A DNA stretch of 64,000 nucleotides from contig NZ_SACN01000001.1 in NCBI RefSeq assembly GCF_004005865.1, forward strand, positions 2,976,001 through 3,040,000. Direction: 5' to 3'. The notes beneath the pieces were generated by a model, which searched no databases, was not told the origin of the DNA, and saw nothing but the letters and a program-made list of their open reading frames with translations. The first letter of the stretch is position 1. Every line of letters begins with the position of its first letter. This document shows positions 1 to 11,110 of this stretch, one piece after another. The position numbers and the translations under genes are program-made. Origin of the DNA: Sphingomonas crocodyli (GTDB lineage Bacteria; Pseudomonadota; Alphaproteobacteria; Sphingomonadales; Sphingomonadaceae).

Positions 1-476
1 AAGTCCGCCTGCAGGACGAGCCCGACTATCGTTGGAAGGGCAAGATCGACTTCACCGACAACGGCCTCGACAACCGTTCGGGCACGATCCGGGGCCGTGC
101 GGTCCTCGACAATCCGAAAGGTTTCCTGACGCCGGGCATGTTCGGCAACATGCGCCTCGCCAATGCCGCGAAGGTGCGCGCGCTGCTCGTCCCCGACGCC
201 GCCGTCCAGACCGATCAGGCGCGCAAGATCCTGCTCATCGTCGCCAAGGACGGGACGATCGCGGCAAAGCCGGTCGTGCTCGGCCCGGTGGTCGACGGGC
301 TGCGCGTGATCCGATCGGGCGCCGACCTGCGTGACCGCGTCGTCATCGAAGGCATGCAGGCGGTGCAGCCCGGCGCCAAGGTCGACGTAAAGCCCGGCAC
401 GTTCGCCCCGGACAAGGAGGCCGCGCCCGCCGCGATCTCCGCCCCTGCGGCGGCCCAGGCGACCTTCGCTCGATAA
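1..476 (+). CDS. RND efflux periplasmic adaptor (membrane fusion protein), C-terminal part
   Basis: Only the last 157 codons are in the window; the reading frame is open from base 3 to the TAA at 474-476. The segment 'GTIRGRAVLDNPKGFLTPGM' followed by a short beta-rich region and 'VIEGMQAVQPGAKVDV' matches the beta-barrel and membrane-proximal domains of AcrA/MexA-type adaptors, which bridge the inner-membrane pump and the outer-membrane channel. The tail is Ala/Pro-rich, as is common after the last structured domain. The pump gene follows 77 bp downstream on the same strand and a channel gene after that, which supports the assignment. Substrate cannot be told from the sequence. Confidence 0.9.
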   Translation, partial: VRLQDEPDYRWKGKIDFTDNGLDNRSGTIRGRAVLDNPKGFLTPGMFGNMRLANAAKVRALLVPDAAVQTDQARKILLIVAKDGTIAAKPVVLGPVVDGLRVIRSGADLRDRVVIEGMQAVQPGAKVDVKPGTFAPDKEAAPAAISAPAAAQATFAR

Positions 477-553
477 CATAGCGAGGCGGGTGGCGTGTCC
501 ACCCGCCCCTCCACTCCGAACTATCTGAACTCCGTTCACAGGAGACGGCCCCC

Positions 554-3500
554 ATGCGCCTGTCCCGCTTCTTCATCGACCGGCCGATCTTCGCCGGAGT
601 CATTGCGATCATCATCACCCTGATCGGGGCGATCGCCTATTTCACGCTGCCGATCGCGCAGTACCCGGACGTCGTGCCGCCGACCGTGACGGTCAGCGCC
701 ACCTATCCGGGCGCGTCGGCCGAAACCGTCGCCGAAACGGTCGCTGCTCCGATCGAGCAGGAGATCAACGGCGTCGACAACATGCTCTACATGCAGTCGC
801 ACTCGACCGGCGACGGCCGCCTGACGATCACCGTCACGTTCAAGCTGGGCACAGATCTGGATGCCGCGCAGGTGCTGGTGCAGAACCGGGTCGCGGTCGC
901 GACGCCGCGCCTGCCCGAAACCGTGCAGCGGCTGGGCATCGTCACGCGCAAGACGTCGCCCGACTTCCTAATGGTCGTGAACCTGATCTCGCCTGACGAC
1001 AGCCTCGATCGCGGCTATATCTCGAACTACGCCCTCACCCAGGTGCGCGACCGGCTGTCGCGTATCGATGGCGTCGGTGACGTGCGCCTGTTCGGTTCGC
1101 GCGATTATGGCATGCGTGTCTGGATCGATCCGGGCCGTGCCGCCGCGCTCGATCTGACCGCGGGCGAGATCGTCGCCGCGCTGCGTGCGCAGAATGTGCA
1201 GGTCGCCGCCGGCACGATCGGCCAGCCGCCTTATGACACCGGCTCCGCCTTTCAGATGAATGTGGAGACGCAGGGCCGCCTGACCGATCCGGCGCAGTTC
1301 GCCGATATCGTGATCCGCACCGATCCCGACGGCCGCCAGGTCCGGGTCAAGGATGTCGGCCGGGTCGAGCTGGGCGCCGAGGACTATAACAGCAACACCT
1401 ATTTCAGCGGCAAGCCGACCGTCGTGCTGGGCGTGTTCCAGCGCCCCGGCACCAACGCGCTGCAGGCCGCCGAAGAGGTGAACGCCGCGATGGACGATAT
1501 GGCGAAGTCCTTCCCCAAGGGCCTCGAATATCGCGTCATCTACAACCCCACCGAGTTCATCGCCCAGTCGATCGACGCGGTGCGCGACACGCTGATCGAA
1601 GCGGTGATCCTGGTCGTCATCGTCATCCTAGTGTTCCTCCAGAGCTGGCGCGCGGCGATCATTCCGGTGATCGCGATCCCCGTCTCGCTGATCGGCACCT
1701 TCGCGGTGCTGGCGGGCCTCGGCTACTCGCTGAACAGCCTGTCGCTGTTCGGGCTGGTGCTGGCGATCGGCATCGTCGTCGACGACGCGATCGTCGTGGT
1801 CGAAAATGTCGAACGCAATCTGGAGCGCGGCCTATCGCCGAAGGACGCCGCCCGCGTCTCGATGGACGAAGTGTCGACCGCGCTTGTCGCGATCGTGCTG
1901 GTGCTATGCGCGGTGTTCATCCCCACGCTGTTCCTGACCGGCATTTCGGGCGCCTTCTACAGCCAGTTCGCGGTGACGATCTCGACCTCGACCGTCATCT
2001 CGCTGGTCCTGTCGCTGACGCTGTCGCCCGCGCTCGCCGCGATCCTGCTCAAGGCCAAGCATGGCGACGAAAGCGGCCCGCGCTGGCGCCGGCTGCTGGC
2101 CAAGGCCGGCAATCGCTTCAACCGCGGTTTCGATCGTATGTCGCAGCGTTATGCCCGCATGACCGGCTGGCTGATCAAGCGTCCGCGCAAGGTGCTGTCG
2201 ACCTATGGCGTGCTGATCGCCGCGACGGTGGCTCTGTTCTGGTCGACCCCGACCGGCTTCATCCCCGCGCAGGATCAGGGCTATTTCCTGACCGTGATCC
2301 AGCTGCCCGCCGGCTCCTCGCTGGAACGGACCGACGCGATGATGCGCAAGGTCGCCGAACGCATCCTGCCGATCCCCGGCATCAAGGGTTCGGTGATGCT
2401 CGCCGGTCTCGACGGCCCGTCGCAGACGCTGCAGCCCAACGCGGCCGCCGCTTATTTCCCGCTCGACAGCTTTGCTGACCGATCCAAGCTGGAACATGGC
2501 GACTTCAAGACGATCTTCGCCGAGGCGCAGAAGCGCACCGCGGACATCAACGGCGCGCGCCTGATCTTCCTGCCGCCGCCGCTCATCCAGGGCATCGGCA
2601 ATGGCGGTGACTATGCGATGGCGGTGCAGGATCGTTCGAGCCAGGGCTATGCCAACCTTGCCAACACCACCTACGGGCTGACGGGCAAGGCGAACCAGAC
2701 CGAGCATCTGGCGTGGGTGTACACCCTGTTCGAAAGCGCCACGCCGCGCATCTTCGCCGATGTCGACCGTGCCAAGTCCGACATGCTGGGCGTGCCGCCG
2801 GAGAAGATCTTCGAAGCGCTGCAGGTCTATCTGGGTTCGGCCTTCGTCAACGACTTCAATCTGCTCGGCCGCACCTATCGCGTGACCGCGCAGGCCGATG
2901 CGCCCTTCCGCAACACCACCGCCGATATCGCCAACCTCAAGACGCGGTCGGCGGCGGGCGGGATGGTGCCGGTGGGTTCGGTCGCGAAGTTCGAGGATAA
3001 GACCGGTCCGTGGCGCGTGACCCGCTACAATCTCTATCCGGCCGCGATCGTCGCGGGGAACGTGCCGCAGGGCAGCTCTTCGGGTCAGTCGCTGGTCGCG
3101 ATGGAGAAGCTGGCCGACGCCACTCTGCCCAAGGGCTACACCCACGAATGGACCGATATCGCCTATCAGCAGAAGATGGTCGGCAACACCGCCGGCATCG
3201 TCTTCGGCATGGCGGTGGTGTTCGTCTTCCTCGTGCTCGCCGCGCAATATGAAAGCCTGGCTCTGCCCTTCGCGATCATCCTGATCGTGCCGATGACTTT
3301 GCTCGCGGCGATGATCGGCGTGAACCTCAGGGGCATGGACAACAACATCCTCACCCAGATCGGGCTGATCGTCCTCATCGCGCTGGCCGCCAAGAACGCG
3401 ATCCTGATCGTCGAGTTCGCGCGGCAGGGCGAGCAGGAGGGACTGTCGCCTGCCAAGGCGGCGATCCAGGCGGCGCAGATGCGTCTGCGGCCGATCCTGA

Positions 3501-3736
3501 TGACCAGCTTCGCCTTCATCCTGGGCGCGGTTCCGCTGGTCATCGCCGAAGGCGCGGGCGCGGAGCTTCGTCAGGCTCTGGGCACGGCGGTCTTCTTCGG
3601 AATGATCGGCGTCACCGCCTTCGGCCTGATCTTCACGCCGACCTTCTATGTCGTCACCCGCGCAGCCGCCGATCGGCTGAGCGCATGGCGTGGCCGGGGC
3701 AAGGGCATCGATCCCGCGCTCCAGCCCGCCGAATAA
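554..3736 (+). CDS. RND (HAE1/AcrB-type) multidrug efflux pump, inner-membrane permease
   Basis: Full-length 1060-residue protein, the usual size for hydrophobe/amphiphile efflux pumps. It opens with 'MRLSRFFIDRPIFAGVIA', the standard N-terminal helix of the family, followed by a large periplasmic porter domain. The second membrane block carries adjacent aspartates at about residues 410-411 ('GIVVDDAIVVVEN') and a lysine near 947 ('LAAKNAILIVEFA'), the TM4/TM10 proton-relay residues of AcrB. Start ATG follows 'AGGAGA' by several bases. It should work as a proton-driven homotrimer exporting lipophilic compounds together with its flanking adaptor and channel. No local repressor gene is visible inside the window; it may lie upstream. 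Confidence 0.97.
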   Translation: MRLSRFFIDRPIFAGVIAIIITLIGAIAYFTLPIAQYPDVVPPTVTVSATYPGASAETVAETVAAPIEQEINGVDNMLYMQSHSTGDGRLTITVTFKLGTDLDAAQVLVQNRVAVATPRLPETVQRLGIVTRKTSPDFLMVVNLISPDDSLDRGYISNYALTQVRDRLSRIDGVGDVRLFGSRDYGMRVWIDPGRAAALDLTAGEIVAALRAQNVQVAAGTIGQPPYDTGSAFQMNVETQGRLTDPAQFADIVIRTDPDGRQVRVKDVGRVELGAEDYNSNTYFSGKPTVVLGVFQRPGTNALQAAEEVNAAMDDMAKSFPKGLEYRVIYNPTEFIAQSIDAVRDTLIEAVILVVIVILVFLQSWRAAIIPVIAIPVSLIGTFAVLAGLGYSLNSLSLFGLVLAIGIVVDDAIVVVENVERNLERGLSPKDAARVSMDEVSTALVAIVLVLCAVFIPTLFLTGISGAFYSQFAVTISTSTVISLVLSLTLSPALAAILLKAKHGDESGPRWRRLLAKAGNRFNRGFDRMSQRYARMTGWLIKRPRKVLSTYGVLIAATVALFWSTPTGFIPAQDQGYFLTVIQLPAGSSLERTDAMMRKVAERILPIPGIKGSVMLAGLDGPSQTLQPNAAAAYFPLDSFADRSKLEHGDFKTIFAEAQKRTADINGARLIFLPPPLIQGIGNGGDYAMAVQDRSSQGYANLANTTYGLTGKANQTEHLAWVYTLFESATPRIFADVDRAKSDMLGVPPEKIFEALQVYLGSAFVNDFNLLGRTYRVTAQADAPFRNTTADIANLKTRSAAGGMVPVGSVAKFEDKTGPWRVTRYNLYPAAIVAGNVPQGSSSGQSLVAMEKLADATLPKGYTHEWTDIAYQQKMVGNTAGIVFGMAVVFVFLVLAAQYESLALPFAIILIVPMTLLAAMIGVNLRGMDNNILTQIGLIVLIALAAKNAILIVEFARQGEQEGLSPAKAAIQAAQMRLRPILMTSFAFILGAVPLVIAEGAGAELRQALGTAVFFGMIGVTAFGLIFTPTFYVVTRAAADRLSAWRGRGKGIDPALQPAE

Positions 3737-3749
3737 GGGAGCCAGATCC

Positions 3750-5195
3750 ATGCGTCTGATCCACACACTACTTGCCGCAACCGCGCTGATCGGGACCACC
3801 GCACAAGCGGTCGGCCCCGACTACAAGGCGCCCATCGTCAGCCCCGGCGCCGAGGCCCCCTTCCTCGGCGCCACCTCCTCCACCACTGTCACGGCAAACC
3901 CTGCGGCCGAACAGTGGTGGAGGCTTTACGACGATCCCATCCTCGATCGACTGATCGCCGACGCGCTCGCCGCCAATACCGACGTCCGCGTCGCGGTCGC
4001 CCGGATCGAGAAAGCGCGCGCTGCCCTGCGCGGGGCCGCCAACGGACGCCTGCCGCAGACCGGCATCGATGCGAGCGCCAATTACGGGCAGGTCTCGGCG
4101 ATCCAGACGATCCCCGGCGTCGACCGTGAAAGCTGGCGGATCGATGCGGGGCTCAGCGTGTCCTACGAGGTCGACCTGTTCGGCCGCGTCGGTCGCGGGG
4201 TCGAGGCGGCCAAGGGCGATCTCGCCGCCGCCGCCTTCGATGCCGATGCGGTCCGCGTCGCGGTCGCCGCCGATACGGCGCGCGCCTATCTCGACGCCGC
4301 ATCCGCCGCCGAGCGGATCGCGGTCGCCGAACGGATCGTGAAGCTGCTCGACGACAGCACGCGCATCACCAACGGCCGGTTCGAGGCGGGCCGCGCGACC
4401 CGGCTCGACGTGATCCGGGTGCAGGCGCTGCGCGACCAGCGCAAGGCCGACATCCCCGCCTTGCTCGCCGAGCGTGAGAACGCCCTGTTCCGCCTCGCGA
4501 CCCTCACCGGTCGCGCCCCGCGCGACCTGCCGAGCGATGCGGGCACGCGCACCACGATCCCGCGCCTCACCAGCCCGGTGCCGGTGGGCGACGGGCACGA
4601 TCTGCTCGCGCGCCGCCCCGACGTGCGCGCGGCCGAACGCCGCCTTGCCGCCGATACCGCGCGGATCGGGGTGGCGACCGCAGATCTCTACCCTCGCATC
4701 TCGCTGGGCGGCGGGATCGGGCAGACGAGCACGGGGCTGGGCAACCTGTTCGGCGGCGGGCCGCTCAACTGGTTCCTGGGGCCGCTGATCAGCTGGGCCT
4801 TCCCCAATCAGGAGCCGGTTCGCGCGCGGATCGCCGCGTCTAAGGCCGATGCCAAGGCGTCGCTCGCGAGCTTCGACGGCACGGTGCTGACCGCATTGCG
4901 CGAGACCGAAACGGCATTGTCGGCCTACCAACGCGAACTCCAGCGCCGCGACGCGCTCCAGGCCGCGCGCGACGAATCCGCCGCCGCCGCCCGGATCAGC
5001 GCCGCCCGCCAGCGCGAAGGGCAGATCGACTATCTCTCCTCGCTCGATGCGCAGCGCACCTTCGCGGATTCGGAAGCCGCCCTCGCCGCCTCCGACGCCC
5101 GCATCGCGACAGCGCAGATCGCCCTGTTCCGCGCGCTGGGCGGCGGCTGGCAACAGGCGCCGGCGGTGGTGGATACGAAGGTGGCGTCCAAATAA
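3750..5195 (+). CDS. Outer-membrane efflux channel, NodT/OprM family
   Basis: 481 residues from the ATG at 3750, preceded by 'AAGGGAG'; an upstream in-frame start at 3690 would overlap the pump gene and lacks this site. Family features include 'VGPDYKAP' just after the signal peptide, 'WWRLYDDPILDRLI', two long alpha-helical hairpin repeats, and 'RRPDVRAAERRLAA', the hallmark of each outer-membrane factor repeat. The protein should trimerise into the beta-barrel/alpha-barrel duct of the RND system. Unusually, the residue before 'VGPDYK' is alanine, not the lipobox cysteine normally found in this family, so the mature protein is probably not acylated. Thirteen bases separate it from the pump gene, consistent with an operon. 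Confidence 0.95.
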   Translation: MRLIHTLLAATALIGTTAQAVGPDYKAPIVSPGAEAPFLGATSSTTVTANPAAEQWWRLYDDPILDRLIADALAANTDVRVAVARIEKARAALRGAANGRLPQTGIDASANYGQVSAIQTIPGVDRESWRIDAGLSVSYEVDLFGRVGRGVEAAKGDLAAAAFDADAVRVAVAADTARAYLDAASAAERIAVAERIVKLLDDSTRITNGRFEAGRATRLDVIRVQALRDQRKADIPALLAERENALFRLATLTGRAPRDLPSDAGTRTTIPRLTSPVPVGDGHDLLARRPDVRAAERRLAADTARIGVATADLYPRISLGGGIGQTSTGLGNLFGGGPLNWFLGPLISWAFPNQEPVRARIAASKADAKASLASFDGTVLTALRETETALSAYQRELQRRDALQAARDESAAAARISAARQREGQIDYLSSLDAQRTFADSEAALAASDARIATAQIALFRALGGGWQQAPAVVDTKVASK

Positions 5196-5196
5196 A

Positions 5197-5317
5197 TCCT
5201 CCCCCGGAGGGGGAGGTGGCGCCGAAGGCGACGGAGGGGGCTGGCCACAAGCGGAACCGCCGGGCTCCCACCCCCTCCACCGCTTCGCGGTCCCCCTCCC
5301 CGTCCCGGGGAGGATTT
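5197..5317. repeat. Dispersed palindromic repeat, family A, copy 1
   Basis: About 120 bp bounded by 'TCCTCCCC' on the left and 'GGGGAGGATT' on the right, so the ends are inverted repeats. The interior has 'GGCGCCGAAGGCGACGGAGG' on the left and 'CCCTCCACCGCTTCGCGG' on the right. Related copies are at 13515-13637, 14489-14622 and 63551-63738. All lie between genes, directly after a stop codon or upstream of a start. This is the look of a REP/MITE-like element; the function is unknown and it may fold as a hairpin in the transcript. Confidence 0.8.
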
Positions 5318-5388
5318 CATGGGTCCGCCTTTTCGGAAATCGCCCTCCCCCACTTGGCGCTCCCATCAAGCCGCGCCACCGTGCGAGC

Positions 5389-5991
5389 ATGAGCATCACC
5401 ATCACCGGCCGCGCCGCCCTTCTCATCTCCGAAATGCAGCGCGGCGTGATCGAGGCCGGGGGCACGTTCAACGCGCTCGCCGGCCAGGTCGCCGAACGCG
5501 GCATCACCCCGCGTATCGCCGATCTCGCGGCCGCCTTCCGCGCCGCCGGCCTGCCGGTGGTCCACCTGCCCGCAACCCACCGCCCCGACTTTGCCGACGC
5601 GCCCGCCAACACGTTGATCGCAGCCCTCGCGCGCAAGCATAAGCAGATGGTGCTGGGCACCGAGGCGGTCGAGTTCGTCGACGAACTCCAGCCGGTCGAA
5701 GGCGACTTCTCGATCCCCCGCACGGCGGGGATGGTCCCCTTCCACGGCACCACGCTCGACCTCACGCTGCGCCGGATGAAGATCGAGACGGTCGTGCTGA
5801 CCGGCGTTTCGACCAACCTCGCCATCCCCGGCGCCGCGATTGCGGGATCGGACCTGGGCTACAACATCATCGTGGTCGAAGATTGCATCGCGGGGTCCGA
5901 CGCCGAGACGCATCGCGTAATCGTGGAGAACCAGCTTCGTATGGTCGCGCGGATCGCCAGCGCCGAAGAGGTGAAGGCGGCTATCGCTTAG
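5389..5991 (+). CDS. Isochorismatase-fold (cysteine hydrolase-like) protein with altered catalytic triad
   Basis: 200 residues from the ATG at 5389 ('MSITITGRAALLISEMQRGV'); longer upstream readings run through the palindromic repeat and are rejected. The fold signature is clear: an N-terminal strand ending in an acidic residue, 'GTTLDLTLRRMKIETVVLTG', and a C-terminal 'GSDLGYNIIVVEDCIAGSDAE'. In canonical members the triad is Asp-Lys-Cys. Here the aspartate position is Glu ('LISEMQ'), the lysine position is Arg ('SIPRTAG') and the nucleophile position is Ala ('GVSTNLAIPG'). I recall actinobacterial and proteobacterial relatives with 'VNVAIPN' at this point, so this may be a real non-canonical subfamily and not a dead enzyme. 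Substrate unknown. Confidence 0.85.
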   Translation: MSITITGRAALLISEMQRGVIEAGGTFNALAGQVAERGITPRIADLAAAFRAAGLPVVHLPATHRPDFADAPANTLIAALARKHKQMVLGTEAVEFVDELQPVEGDFSIPRTAGMVPFHGTTLDLTLRRMKIETVVLTGVSTNLAIPGAAIAGSDLGYNIIVVEDCIAGSDAETHRVIVENQLRMVARIASAEEVKAAIA

Positions 5992-6379
5992 ATATTTTGC
6001 CGATTGCCTGCTTAGCCGCAATCCTCGGCAAGGCATTGTTCCCGGTACTAACCGGGAATTCACGCAGAGCTGCGTAAGTTGCAACACCAAGTGCCAGAAG
6101 CGATAACGCAAGACTCGCAAATGCTATGCGGTTTGCGCCGCGAGCAATATCGTTTCCTTCTCGCGCAATCTGCCGATCTTCTTCTCGCTCGGCAGCTTCT
6201 GCGGCTTGGACAATTGCAGCGCGGTCGCCCGATTGCTCTGCAAGCCACTGCCTAACAATAGGTGCTTTTCGCTCACCATAACGACCTTCGGTGAGGAGAG
6301 TCCTTGTCTGCTCGACGCCTTGCGCCTCGCATCTTGCACGAACGTCATCTCGCCACTTTGTATAGTCGCCAGGCAGCAT
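5981..6379 (-). CDS. Hypothetical small single-pass membrane protein
   Basis: 132 residues. The N-terminal ~70 residues are charged; a stretch 'AAEREEDRQIAREGNDIARG' predicts helix, followed by one strong hydrophobic segment ('IAFASLALSLLALGVATYAAL', residues ~89-109) and a short basic tail. I do not recognise a family. The DNA is visibly AT-richer than the flanking genes, hinting at a separate origin. It converges with the isochorismatase-like gene and overlaps its 3' end by 11 bp. No good ribosome-binding site is visible before the ATG at 6379, so the start is uncertain. The composition pattern and clean membrane segment make it more likely real than a chance frame. Confidence 0.5.
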   Translation of the reverse strand: MLPGDYTKWRDDVRARCEAQGVEQTRTLLTEGRYGERKAPIVRQWLAEQSGDRAAIVQAAEAAEREEDRQIAREGNDIARGANRIAFASLALSLLALGVATYAALREFPVSTGNNALPRIAAKQAIGKISKR

Positions 6380-6455
6380 GCGCCAATGCTGGTCAATTTT
6401 GCCGCAAAGTCAAATTGCTTGCGAGTTTTGCGACCACGTCCTTGGTATAAGAAAA

Positions 6456-9059
<2,604 letters not shown>

Positions 9060-9104
9060 TATGATGTCTTTCCGAACGTCTGGATCAGCGTGTCGAGGCG
9101 CGCC

Positions 9105-10169
9105 TTAGGCGGCCATCGTGAACGGGTCGAGACCCGCCAGCTTCATGCGGTGATCATGCGCATGCGGCACGCGCGGGGGCTTGCCCGCGACCGCCGCCGC
9201 CATCGCCGCGATATGCGGCGGCGTGGTGCCGCAGCAGCCGCCGACGACGTTGATCAGCCCCTTTTCGGCCCATTCGGAGATGAACGCGCCGGTCGTCGGC
9301 GGTTCCTCATCATACTGCCCCAGATCGTTGGGCAGGCCCGCATTGGGGTAGATCATCACCAGCGCATCGGCGATGCCCGACAGCACCTGCACATGCGCGC
9401 GCAGCAGATCGGCCCCGAAGGCGCAGTTGAGGCCCACCGTCAGCGGATGCGCGTGGCGCACCGCGTGCCAAAACGCCTCGACCGAATGACCGGAGAGGTT
9501 GCGGCCCGACATGTCGGTGATCGTCATCGACAGCATCATCGGGATTTCGACGCCGCGCTTCGTCTGCTCCTCGAATACCGCCATGATCGCGGCCTTGGCA
9601 TTCAGCGTGTCGAAGATCGTTTCGATCAGGATGAAGTCGCATCCGCCGTCCATCAGCGCCGCGACCTGATCCTGATAAACATCGCGCATCGTATCGAAAT
9701 CGACCGCGCGATAACCCGGATCGTTGACGTCGGGCGACAGCGACAGCGTCTTGTTGGTCGGCCCGATCGCGCCGGCAACAAAGCGCGGGCGCCCGTCCTT
9801 GGCGGCATAATCGTCGGCCGCCTTGCGCGCGATCCGCGATGCGGCAAGGTTCATCTCGCGCACCAGGTGAACCGCGTCATAATCGCCCTGGCTGATGATG
9901 TTCGCATTGAACGTGTTGGTCGACACGATGTCCGACCCGGCATCGAGATATTGCCGCGTATATTCGTCGATCACCTCGGGCTTCGTCAGCACCAGAAGGT
10001 CGTTATTGCCCTTCTGATCGGACGGCAGATCGTACGAACCGCGATAGTCGGCCTCGGTCAGCTTATACCGCTGGATCATCGTGCCGGCGGCGCCGTCGGT
10101 CAGCAGGATCCGCTCCTTCGCCTGCTGGCGGAAGATCGCGGCGGCTTCGGATTTCTTGAGCGTCGTCAT
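9105..10169 (-). CDS. metH: Homocysteine S-methyltransferase module of split MetH (N-terminal protein)
   Basis: 354 residues from '[20 protein letters not shown]'. It has the MetH N-terminal barrel signature '[12 protein letters not shown]', a cysteine in '[11 protein letters not shown]' (about residue 248) and the paired cysteines in '[11 protein letters not shown]' (about residues 310-312). These three cysteines are the zinc ligands that activate homocysteine thiolate. It lacks folate and cobalamin domains, which the next gene supplies. Its ATG overlaps the end of metF by 4 bp (10166-10169), so the two are translationally coupled. It could be mistaken for a stand-alone betaine- or S-methylmethionine-dependent enzyme, but the neighbour argues for split MetH. 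Confidence 0.95.
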   Translation of the reverse strand: MTTLKKSEAAAIFRQQAKERILLTDGAAGTMIQRYKLTEADYRGSYDLPSDQKGNNDLLVLTKPEVIDEYTRQYLDAGSDIVSTNTFNANIISQGDYDAVHLVREMNLAASRIARKAADDYAAKDGRPRFVAGAIGPTNKTLSLSPDVNDPGYRAVDFDTMRDVYQDQVAALMDGGCDFILIETIFDTLNAKAAIMAVFEEQTKRGVEIPMMLSMTITDMSGRNLSGHSVEAFWHAVRHAHPLTVGLNCAFGADLLRAHVQVLSGIADALVMIYPNAGLPNDLGQYDEEPPTTGAFISEWAEKGLINVVGGCCGTTPPHIAAMAAAVAGKPPRVPHAHDHRMKLAGLDPFTMAA

Positions 10170-11110
10170 GCGGCCTTCTCCAGCCCGGCCTTGTCCGCGC
10201 GCAGCCCCAGCAGGTGGCAGATCGCGAAGGACAATTCGGCGCGGTTGAGCGTGTAGAAATGGAACTGGCGGACGCCGCCCGCATAGAGCCTACGGCACAT
10301 CTCGGCCGCGATCGTCGCGGCGACGAGCTGGCGCGAGGCGGGATGATCGTCCAGCCCTTCGAACAGGCGGCCCATCCACGCGGGCACTTCGGTGTTGCAC
10401 ATCGCCGCCATTCGCTGGGTCGCGGCGAAGTTGGAAACGGGCATGATGCCGGGCACGATCTCGGCATCGATGCCGGCCGCGCGCGCCTTGTCGCAGAAGC
10501 GGAAATAATGCTCGGGCGAGAAGAAGAACTGGGTGATCGCCCGGTCCGCGCCCGCATCGAACTTGGCCTTCAGATTGGCCAGATCGAACTCCGCGCTTTC
10601 CGAATCCGGGTGGCATTCGGGATAGGCCGCGACCGAGATTTCGAACGGGTGGAGCGACTTCAACCCCGCGACCAGATCGGCGGCATTCTGATAGCCGTCG
10701 GGATGCGCCTGGAACTTCGTGCCCGCGACCGGCGGATCGCCGCGCAGCGCGACGATGTGGCGCACGCCCGCCTCCCAATAGGCGTTGGCGACGTCGGCGA
10801 TCTCGGCCTTCGATGCTTCGACGCAGGTCAGGTGCGCGGCGGCCGGAATGTCGGTTTCCTTCGCGATCCGCGCGACCGTGTTGTGCGTGCGTTCCCGCGT
10901 CGATCCGCCGGCGCCGTAGGTCACCGACACGAAGCGGGGCTTGAGCACCTTGAGCGTCTGGATCGACGCCCACAAAGTCTCTTCCATCTTCTCGGTCTTG
11001 GGCGGGAAGAATTCGAACGAGACCGCCGCATCACCCGCCACGTCGGCGAACAGGGGGGTATCGAGCGCGCGGCGCGCTTCTTCGAGCTGACCGAAAGGAA
11101 CCGAGTTCAT
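10166..11110 (-). CDS. metF: 5,10-methylenetetrahydrofolate reductase
   Basis: 314 residues from the ATG at 11110. 'VSFEFFPPKTEKMEETLW' near the N-terminus is the MTHFR signature (substrate/FAD region), followed by 'SVTYGAGGSTRERT', 'VALRGDPP' and 'ITQFFFSPEHYFRFCDKA'. The enzyme reduces methylene-THF to methyl-THF with NADH via FAD, supplying the methyl donor for the two downstream methionine synthase proteins. Its start overlaps the stop of the upstream regulator gene by 4 bp (11107-11110) and its own stop overlaps the next gene by 4 bp, so the operon is tightly coupled. A start at 11155 would run into the regulator and is rejected. Confidence 0.97.
   Translation of the reverse strand: MNSVPFGQLEEARRALDTPLFADVAGDAAVSFEFFPPKTEKMEETLWASIQTLKVLKPRFVSVTYGAGGSTRERTHNTVARIAKETDIPAAAHLTCVEASKAEIADVANAYWEAGVRHIVALRGDPPVAGTKFQAHPDGYQNAADLVAGLKSLHPFEISVAAYPECHPDSESAEFDLANLKAKFDAGADRAITQFFFSPEHYFRFCDKARAAGIDAEIVPGIMPVSNFAATQRMAAMCNTEVPAWMGRLFEGLDDHPASRQLVAATIAAEMCRRLYAGGVRQFHFYTLNRAELSFAICHLLGLRADKAGLEKAA

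Noticed and set aside
1904..3799. Long minus-strand frame opposite the RND pump
   Set aside because: Antisense shadow of a clear AcrB-type gene; rich in Arg, Asp and Gln with no recognisable domain or ribosome-binding site.
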